From Planctomycetota bacterium (GTDB lineage: Bacteria > Planctomycetota > SKW154): a stretch of 8,516 nucleotides of DNA. The DNA is taken from positions 1 through 8,516 of the forward strand of contig JAOAAR010000064.1 in NCBI GenBank assembly GCA_026418755.1. Direction: 5' to 3'. Shown here piece by piece: positions 1 to 5,762 of the stretch (position 1 is its first letter; each line of letters opens with the position of its first letter). The notes below the pieces were generated by a model. It saw nothing but the letters and a program-made list of their open reading frames with translations, had not been told where the DNA came from and made no database searches. The position numbers and the translations under genes are program-made.

Positions 1-1268
1 CTTCTAACACTTTCTATCTTCGCTTCCTCGTGAATAGTTATAGAACCAGTCCGATTCACATCACGAGCCAGTCTGTCCCACAATTTCTTCTCCTCGTCAG
101 TTAGAGTCCTTGTTTTAGTACTCTGGTTCTGCACGAGTTCCACTCTCAATCCCAGTCTTGATAGAGCAATTGATGAGGAGAGTGAAGCAACGCCACCACC
201 GAACACCACCACCGTTCCTTCCGTTTTAAGAGACAGGTATTCAGCGATATCGGCAGATGCAGAAAGGGAATCTATTACACTCTCTGATATGCTTTTGGGT
301 CCTGTGGCGCAGCCACAAGCAAAGATTCCTTTCACATCCGTTGCCGCACCTCCTTTTGTCACTACAAACCCATTCTCGTCAAATCCCACACCGAGAGGGG
401 AAAACTTTTTCTGCACCTCTTTGTCGGGAACCTGCGCGGTCATCAAAACAACCAAATCAAAACTTTCGGTCTTTATTCCGTCCCTGTCGCTCTCGTAACG
501 CAATAAAACGGATTCTTCTCCTCGTTCGACTTTTGTTAACCTACACCGTACCAAATCAAGTCCTCTCTCAAGCATGTTTCTCGCATAATTCCACATCCGT
601 TTGTCTGTAAGTCGCAAATCCATTAAGAAGAATTTTGCGTTTTCAATCTCTGCCGCCTGCTTGAGGGCATTGAACTGCCGCAGTGTATAAGAGCAGCAGG
701 TTGCTGAGCAGTATCTCCTACTTTTGTTACGACTGCCGACACAGCCGATAAACGCAACCGAACGGACTGGCATCCCATCAGAACGAACGAACTTTGCCCG
801 CCCATCATTTACCGCAATGCACATTCTCTCAAACTCTAAAGCCGTCAAAACATCTTTTCCACCGCCATATCCGAACTCCTTCAACTCTTCTTCAGAACAA
901 AGTTCACTCACGCCCGTTGCCAGAAGAATGGAATCGAACTCTCGGTCTACTTCTTCTCCCTCCCTGTTGTTAAGCGTTACTGTAAAACCGCCTCTTCTCC
1001 TCTTTTTTACGCCTGTTATCCCAGTTTCGGTAAGCGTTTCAATAGAGCCCAACTTTTTAGCGGCGACACGGAGGCAGCCATCCGCTGATTCTGCAACAGT
1101 ACAGAACCTGCAATTGTCTCCCGGCACCTGCCTGCGCAAGTCGCATAGAATCCCGCCGAGAACAGGTCTGCGCTCGACTATTGTGACGGAAGTTCCTAAT
1201 GAATTCATCACATCAGCCGCTGTCAAGCCACTCACACCGCCACCAACTATCAACACTCTCCTCTTCAT
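1..1268 (-). CDS. HdrA-like FAD-dependent oxidoreductase, C-terminus cut off at left edge
   Basis: The 422 visible codons are an uninterrupted frame from an ATG at 1266-1268, preceded by an AAGG ribosome site (1275-1278) with a 6-base spacer. It begins with a Rossmann FAD motif (VLIVGGGVSGL, residues 5-15). Near residues 174-200 it keeps the HdrA signature IGCVGSR followed by YCSATCC. A GIFACGCATGPKSISESV stretch (314-331) matches the GIFLAG..QGPKDI region of HdrA. A second nucleotide-binding fold begins at 353 (VVVFGGGVAS), with Ser in place of the third Gly of GxGxxG. The CxxC after the first fold is present as CRFC (53-56), but in an unusual context. The inserted two-cluster ferredoxin segment of HdrA is absent: about 55 residues lie between CRFC and LLATG. 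The protein probably transfers electrons in the cytoplasm with the HdrA encoded 14 bases upstream. Family membership is clear. The exact subtype (HdrA2-like, QmoA/QmoB-like or other) is not, because the C-terminal domains are missing. Confidence 0.85.
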   Translation of the reverse strand, partial: MKRRVLIVGGGVSGLTAADVMNSLGTSVTIVERRPVLGGILCDLRRQVPGDNCRFCTVAESADGCLRVAAKKLGSIETLTETGITGVKKRRRGGFTVTLNNREGEEVDREFDSILLATGVSELCSEEELKEFGYGGGKDVLTALEFERMCIAVNDGRAKFVRSDGMPVRSVAFIGCVGSRNKSRRYCSATCCSYTLRQFNALKQAAEIENAKFFLMDLRLTDKRMWNYARNMLERGLDLVRCRLTKVERGEESVLLRYESDRDGIKTESFDLVVLMTAQVPDKEVQKKFSPLGVGFDENGFVVTKGGAATDVKGIFACGCATGPKSISESVIDSLSASADIAEYLSLKTEGTVVVFGGGVASLSSSIALSRLGLRVELVQNQSTKTRTLTDEEKKLWDRLARDVNRTGSITIHEEAKIESVR

Positions 1269-1274
1269 AGCAGA

Positions 1275-1278
1275 CCTT
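1275..1278 (-). promoter_or_regulatory. Ribosome binding site of the second hdrA-like gene
   Basis: On the minus strand, TAAGG lies 6 bases before the ATG at 1268, inside the 14-base gap after the upstream hdrA stop (TGA, 1283-1285). There is no room for a promoter or terminator, so the two genes are most likely one transcript. Confidence 0.55.
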
Positions 1279-1282
1279 AACA

Positions 1283-3229
1283 TCAGACAACAAAATTACG
1301 AACACTTTCAAGAACCTGCGCTGGAGTAGCGTTCGCAAGAGTTACCGCGGAGGAAGGACAGACAGCGGAGCATGCGCCACATCCTTCACATAGCGCTTCG
1401 TCAACCACCGCCACTTTCCTCTTCTCGTCAATAGAGATGGCTTTATATGCGCATATTTCGGTACAGAGAGCGCAGCCCGTACAGGTATCGGGGTCCGCAT
1501 AAGCGGCTGGCTCGGTGCGAATGAGCGCTGGAAGAGAAAAGAGGAGTAATGCTTGAGATGCTGCTGCTTGCGAATGCGCAATTGTGTCTTGAACATCCCG
1601 TGGCGCCTGCGCACAACCTCCAAGATAGATTCCAGCAACAGGACTCTCCGAAGGCTTCAGTTTGGGATGTACCTCTCTGTAAAAGTTCGCCTTGTCGAGC
1701 GGCAGTTTCAAGGCAGAAGCAAGAGGTATAGAATCGCTTGAACCCCTCATCCCTGTCGCAAGAACAACCAAATCCGCACTCACTTCAAGGATGCCCCCGC
1801 CCAAAGTATTCTCCGCTCGCAGAATCACCTTTCCCTCCCGCTCCTTCAATTCTGTCACTTTTCCGCGTATATAGACCACTCCTTCATCTTGTGCCCGTAA
1901 ATAGAACTCTTCGTACCCTTTGCCTGATGTTCGCACATCAATGTAAAAGACATAGACGGAAGAGTTAGGAATCCGCTTCTTCGTAAGGAGAGCCTGCTTC
2001 GCCGTGTATATACAGCAGATTTTCGAACAATGCTCGAGATGGTTCTTATCTCTCGAACCTGCGCACTGAACAAAAACTACCGTCTCAGGCGTTCTGCCAT
2101 CCGACGGACAGACTATCTTTCCTGCCGTAGGACCCGACGCCGAAAGAATCCTCTCAAAGGTGAGCCCATCGACCACATTACTGATTCCGCCTGCTCTATA
2201 ATAACGCAAATTCTCCTTTGGATAAGTCTCGTAACCCGTTGCCACTATGATTGCACCCACACGCCTCTCCACAATCTCTTCCTCTTCACTGTAACTGATG
2301 CATTTAACAGGACAGACTTTCGCACAGAGACCACATCTCTTTCCCGCAAACCACCTGCAAGCATTTCTGTCGATTGCAGGTGCGTTTGGCACAGATTGTG
2401 GAAAAGGTATATATATCGCCCTTCGCTCGGCAAGTCCTCTTTCAAACTCGCTTTTGACTTCCACAGGGCATTTTCGAACGCACTCAAAGCAGCCAATGCA
2501 CTTTGTAACACTCACACTGCGAGGGTGTTTTCTGATTCGCACTCTGAAATTGCCGACAAACCCTTCTACAGACTCTACTTCTGAGAGGGTGAGGAGTTCT
2601 ATGTTCTTGTGGCTTGCTATTGCGCTCATTCTCGGTGTGAGAATGCACTGGGCACAATCAAGGGTAGGGAATGTCTCGGACAGTCTCGCCATATTACCAC
2701 CAATCGAAGGAGACTTTTCAAGCAGAACGACCTTGTATCCTGCGTCTGCAATCATAAGCGCGGCTGAGATTCCACCTATACCGCCTCCTACAACCAATGC
2801 CGTTTTCTCTATATTGAAACTCCGTCTCTTTACAGTTTTGTTCTGTTGGACAAACGATACCATCGCCTTTATTATCCGCTCCGCCTTTTCCGTCGCCGCT
2901 CCCTTCTCTTCTGGGTGAACCCACGAGACCTGTTCTCTGATGTTCGCCCGAACGAGAAAATCGCCGCTTAATCCCGCATTCTCTGCAACCTCGCGGAACA
3001 GTTCCGAATGAAGAGAAGGTGAGCAAGCAGCCACAACCACCCTTTCAAGATTCAGAGACTTTATCTTGTCGCGGATGAGATTCTGTCCGCCCTGCGAGCA
3101 GAGGTAACGATATTCCTCAACACACACGACGAATCCGCCTAATGCAGCGAGATTCCCTTTCAACTTTTCAATGTCCACCCCGCCTGCTATGTTTTCGCCA
3201 CAATGACAGATAAAGATTCCTGTTCTCAT
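1283..3229 (-). CDS. hdrA: CoB-CoM heterodisulfide reductase subunit A-type iron-sulfur flavoprotein
   Basis: This 648-residue protein is near the usual HdrA length and has the family's full domain order. The N-terminal domain has FICHCGENIAG (Cys8, Cys10), further Cys at 36 and 44, and ACSPSLH (Cys69). The FAD Rossmann motif GGGIGG is at 148-153, followed by LDCAQCILTP (Cys192, Cys195). An inserted ferredoxin domain has CIGCFECVRKCP (Cys244, 247, 250, 254) and a second set at Cys291, 299, 302 and 306. The HdrA signature QCAGSRDKN (Cys389) with HCSKICC (Cys401, 405, 406) follows. The C-terminal double [4Fe-4S] ferredoxin has Cys583, 586, 589, 593 and Cys614, 617, 620, 624. HdrA is the flavin-bearing core of Hdr complexes, where electrons split or merge between a hydride or ferredoxin donor and [4Fe-4S] clusters. 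Bacterial homologues act with diverse partners, so the real substrate is unknown. The start at 3229 is preferred over one 12 codons earlier (3265): the family begins just before FICHCG, and AAGGTGG lies 5 bases ahead of it. Confidence 0.93.
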   Translation of the reverse strand: MRTGIFICHCGENIAGGVDIEKLKGNLAALGGFVVCVEEYRYLCSQGGQNLIRDKIKSLNLERVVVAACSPSLHSELFREVAENAGLSGDFLVRANIREQVSWVHPEEKGAATEKAERIIKAMVSFVQQNKTVKRRSFNIEKTALVVGGGIGGISAALMIADAGYKVVLLEKSPSIGGNMARLSETFPTLDCAQCILTPRMSAIASHKNIELLTLSEVESVEGFVGNFRVRIRKHPRSVSVTKCIGCFECVRKCPVEVKSEFERGLAERRAIYIPFPQSVPNAPAIDRNACRWFAGKRCGLCAKVCPVKCISYSEEEEIVERRVGAIIVATGYETYPKENLRYYRAGGISNVVDGLTFERILSASGPTAGKIVCPSDGRTPETVVFVQCAGSRDKNHLEHCSKICCIYTAKQALLTKKRIPNSSVYVFYIDVRTSGKGYEEFYLRAQDEGVVYIRGKVTELKEREGKVILRAENTLGGGILEVSADLVVLATGMRGSSDSIPLASALKLPLDKANFYREVHPKLKPSESPVAGIYLGGCAQAPRDVQDTIAHSQAAASQALLLFSLPALIRTEPAAYADPDTCTGCALCTEICAYKAISIDEKRKVAVVDEALCEGCGACSAVCPSSAVTLANATPAQVLESVRNFVV

Positions 3230-3234
3230 AAGAG

Positions 3235-3241
3235 CCACCTT
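3235..3241 (-). promoter_or_regulatory. Ribosome binding site deciding the hdrA start
   Basis: AAGGTGG on the minus strand, one mismatch from AAGGAGG, ends 5 bases before the ATG at 3229. The alternative upstream start at 3265 would fall upstream of the predicted transcription start, so the shorter protein is favoured. Confidence 0.7.
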
Positions 3242-3249
3242 AAGTGAAG

Positions 3250-3269
3250 AAAAGTGTATTCGCACTTTT
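3250..3269. promoter_or_regulatory. Inverted repeat over the hdrA -10 box, possible operator
   Basis: AAAAGTG (3250-3256) and CACTTTT (3263-3269) are perfect 7-base inverted copies around a 6-base centre (TATTCG). The repeat covers the predicted -10 box and lies upstream of the predicted transcription start, so it reads better as a protein-binding site than as an RNA hairpin. A dimeric repressor bound here would block the hdrA promoter. The regulator is not encoded in the window. Confidence 0.45.
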
Positions 3270-3281
3270 TCCTGATTTCAA
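3253..3281 (-). promoter_or_regulatory. Candidate sigma70-type promoter for the hdrA operon
   Basis: Read on the minus strand, TTGAAA (3276-3281, five of six bases of TTGACA) and TACACT (3253-3258, four of six of TATAAT) are separated by exactly 17 bases. Transcription would start near 3246, giving a leader of about 17 bases that contains the AAGGTGG site. Box matches, spacing and position agree, but no experimental support is available. Confidence 0.5.
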
Positions 3282-3339
3282 ACTCTTCTTACTAAAACAG
3301 GTGAAGTAGAAGACAGAACAGAAAAACTGCAAGAGAGCC

Positions 3340-3352
3340 ACCGCATAGCGGT
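3340..3352. repeat. Short palindrome next to the comEC-side -10 box
   Basis: ACCGC-ATA-GCGGT is a perfect 5-base inverted repeat with a 3-base centre, and its last base is the first T of TATAAT (3352-3357). Its position suggests an operator for the rightward operon. It is short enough to arise by chance. Confidence 0.3.
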
Positions 3353-3357
3353 ATAAT
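3352..3357 (+). promoter_or_regulatory. Candidate -10 box for the comEC-helicase operon
   Basis: A consensus TATAAT lies 26 bases before the TTG start of comEC. The -35 position with a 17-base spacer (3329-3334, GCAAGA) matches TTGACA poorly, and there is no TG extension. If real, the promoter is probably weak or needs an activator. A short leader of about 20 bases would contain the AGGA site at 3372-3375. Confidence 0.4.
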
Positions 3358-3383
3358 GAGGAAGAACTGACAGGACCAATAGA

Positions 3384-5762
3384 TTGAGGCGAATGCTATA
3401 TATCGGCGGCGGAGCGGTGATAGGCTCCCTCATAGGAATACATCTTAATTGGCTTCCCCTTCTGGTTTTCATAACAGGGGTTGGTTGTATCTCTATTTTA
3501 GCATTCAGACTCCGAAATGTGCGAATCTTGCTCGTTACGGTCTCTTCTGCCCTGTTCGCTGTAAATGCACATCTAAGGCTACCAACACTCGATAGAACTC
3601 TTGCAGAAGCGGGACGCAAGTTCAGCACCCACAAGATAAATTTTGAAGGAAGAGTCGAGAGAATCCTTTTTCACGGAAGAAGAACTTATGGAGAGAGCGA
3701 TACAGAGGTCCATAAGATTGTGATGAGCATTATGCGGTATGAATGTGAAGGAAGAGAGCACAAAACAAGTATACGGGCGTTGGTACGGTTGAGCGGAATC
3801 GGAGGGTTAGAATGTGGAGATGTGTTGAGATTCAGGGCAAGAATCCGAGAAGTTGAGAGAAACTCAACCCTCTGGTATCAGGGGATAGTAGCGGTTTTGA
3901 CAGCAGCGGAGAAAGACTTCATCGAACGGCGTGATGGTGGATTTTCTCTTTTGTCTATAAGAGCCTCCTTAGAAAGACATCTCAAGACCTTATTCTCCGA
4001 TGACAAAAAAGGAGAAGATGCGGCGAACTTCGCAAAAGCGATTCTAATAGGCGAAAGAAGCGCAATCTCCTCTGATTTAACAGAACAGTTTCGGAATACA
4101 GGGCTATCTCATATATTGGCTATCTCCGGAACCCATCTGATGTTTTTGGCGCTTTTCGTCGGAACCGCTGCCCAGAAACTGCTGGCAAAAAGACGAATCT
4201 CCCTCACAATCGTCATCTGTGCAAGCGTCTTGTATTTCTTTATCGGTGGGATGAGCCCATCATTGTTCCGCGCTCTCGTCGTCGCTTTGGTCTACCTCTT
4301 CGGAATCCTGCTCGGTCGTAAAGGAGACGGATTTAACACAACTGGCACCGCATTGGCGGTTGTTCTTCTGACCCGCCCTCTCGATGTTATGAGTTTATCC
4401 TTTCAGTTGTCTTTCATCACCTTCGCTGGAATTGTGGCTCTATATCCGCTCTTCAGAAAAACCTATCTCGACAGAAAATATCTTCTCTTTGAGTTGAAAG
4501 GATATCATCTGCAATCACTCCCCTTAAAGGAAAGATTCTTCACATTTCTCTGGAGAACGGTTTTTATTGCACTCGTGGCGTATTTGTGCGCACAGCCGCT
4601 CACCGGTTACTATTTCCGCATTCTCCCTTACGGCTCTCCTCTCGCAAACATACTGGCTCTTCCTCTTTTTTACTTAACGCTCGCCATCGGTATCCTGATT
4701 CTTGCGCTTCTTCCTCTCAGTCTTTTTCTCGCAAAACTGCTCGCACACATATTCAGCATCTTTTTCGCCGCCGCTTGCAAATTGACAGAAATGGTCGATT
4801 CTTTGGGATTACACACTTTCATCCCGAATAGATGGATTCCAGAGATTAGTCTCTTTTCAGTTTTTTTCTTCTACGGAATTATAGCGCTGGCTGCAGCAAG
4901 GTTAAGAGAAGCATTCCAATTTCTCACGGCTCGCCATTTCATCGTCCTGACCCTTGCTGCTCTGTCGTTCTGGATTCTGGGAGGCAAAATATCAGGCAGA
5001 GGAATCTTACAAAATTCTATAACTTTTCTGCCTGTGGGACAGGGGATGGCGGTGCTTGTAAAGACTGATGAGGGGATATTTCTTTACGACTGCGGAAGCG
5101 CCAGATATGGAGACTCTACCGGGGAGTTCGTCGCAAGAGAACTGTTGAGGAGAGGAGTTTACAGAATTGACGCTGTGTTTCTGTCTCATCCTGACAACGA
5201 CCACACAAATGGTCTGTTGGGGCTCTTAAAACGAATCTCTGTCAGAAAGGTTTTTGTGAGTGAGCATTTTGAAAGAGATGCCGACGGAGAAAAACTCCTT
5301 AAAAACTTGAAAGGATGTAAAATAGCAGTCGGGGTAGTGAAAGTGCCGTCAAAAATTGGAAGTAGGATTAAGGTTGTAGCACCTGTGACGGATGAACTCT
5401 TTGGGAGGAAGATTCTTAAGAATAATAATCTCTCGCTTGGAATCGTTGTGGAGTTAGGTGAGGCTGTGAATGTTTTTCTGACTGGTGATATGGAGAACGA
5501 AGGGATAGGTGCGATGATTGTGTCAGGTTGGGTTCCGCGTGCAGAGGTTTTGCAGTTGCCGCATCATGGGGCGAATCAGCCGCTTCTGGACGAGTTTACA
5601 GAGGTTATTGGCGCCAAAAAGTTTATAGTCAGTGGTTTGGCGCGTGAACTACCGCTTAGAGTTGAAAAGAAAGAGATATTAGAGACAGATGTCTACGGCG
5701 CTATAATGGTTCTGTCAGACGGAAGGATTATCACTGAAAGGGAAATGAGTGATGAACGATGA
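3384..5762 (+). CDS. comEC: ComEC/Rec2 DNA internalization channel protein
   Basis: This 792-residue protein is of typical ComEC length. ComEC is the inner-membrane channel that carries one strand of incoming DNA into the cytoplasm during natural transformation. The N-terminus (about 1-62) holds hydrophobic segments, followed by a soluble OB-like region (about 85-175). The central competence domain has the signature GLSHILAISGTHL (240-252), LSFQLSF (338-344) and many membrane helices to about 530. The C-terminal metallo-beta-lactamase-like domain starts at FLPVGQG (548-554), with LYDCGS (567-572), SHPDNDH (601-607), LTGD (699-702) and LPHHGA (725-730). The first motif reads GQGM where ComEC proteins usually have GQGD. 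The start is TTG with AGGA (3372-3375) 8 bases ahead; an ATG three codons later (3393) has a GAGG only 3 bases away, so TTG is slightly favoured. The helicase gene overlaps its 3' end. Other pilus or competence genes are not in the window, so transformability is not shown. Confidence 0.93.
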   Translation: MRRMLYIGGGAVIGSLIGIHLNWLPLLVFITGVGCISILAFRLRNVRILLVTVSSALFAVNAHLRLPTLDRTLAEAGRKFSTHKINFEGRVERILFHGRRTYGESDTEVHKIVMSIMRYECEGREHKTSIRALVRLSGIGGLECGDVLRFRARIREVERNSTLWYQGIVAVLTAAEKDFIERRDGGFSLLSIRASLERHLKTLFSDDKKGEDAANFAKAILIGERSAISSDLTEQFRNTGLSHILAISGTHLMFLALFVGTAAQKLLAKRRISLTIVICASVLYFFIGGMSPSLFRALVVALVYLFGILLGRKGDGFNTTGTALAVVLLTRPLDVMSLSFQLSFITFAGIVALYPLFRKTYLDRKYLLFELKGYHLQSLPLKERFFTFLWRTVFIALVAYLCAQPLTGYYFRILPYGSPLANILALPLFYLTLAIGILILALLPLSLFLAKLLAHIFSIFFAAACKLTEMVDSLGLHTFIPNRWIPEISLFSVFFFYGIIALAAARLREAFQFLTARHFIVLTLAALSFWILGGKISGRGILQNSITFLPVGQGMAVLVKTDEGIFLYDCGSARYGDSTGEFVARELLRRGVYRIDAVFLSHPDNDHTNGLLGLLKRISVRKVFVSEHFERDADGEKLLKNLKGCKIAVGVVKVPSKIGSRIKVVAPVTDELFGRKILKNNNLSLGIVVELGEAVNVFLTGDMENEGIGAMIVSGWVPRAEVLQLPHHGANQPLLDEFTEVIGAKKFIVSGLARELPLRVEKKEILETDVYGAIMVLSDGRIITEREMSDER
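5738..5743 (+). promoter_or_regulatory. Ribosome binding site of the helicase gene inside comEC
   Basis: AAGGGA lies within the last codons of comEC, 8 bases before ATG 5752 and 5 before GTG 5749. Ribosomes ending comEC at 5762 are close enough to restart here, which fits a coupled operon. Confidence 0.5.

Noticed and set aside
623..808. A suspected frameshift or broken gene in the left 1.27 kb, since only short complete frames end there
   Set aside because: Translating the minus strand from the ATG at 1268 gives 422 codons without a stop to the edge, so the gene is intact but cut by the window.
724..1329. A 201-codon open frame on the plus strand
   Set aside because: It lies almost entirely antisense to the HdrA-like gene and its translation is low-complexity Ser/Pro/Thr-rich with no domain; it is a shadow.
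2407..2417. A TATATATAT run that resembles a promoter element
   Set aside because: It lies in the middle of the hdrA coding frame with no suitable gene start nearby.
2030..2918. Two overlapping plus-strand open frames of about 185-205 codons
   Set aside because: Both are antisense to the complete hdrA gene, whose domain content is unambiguous.
3230..3265. An hdrA start 12 codons upstream, at 3265
   Set aside because: It adds residues not expected in HdrA, lies upstream of the predicted transcription start, and has a weaker ribosome site than the ATG at 3229.
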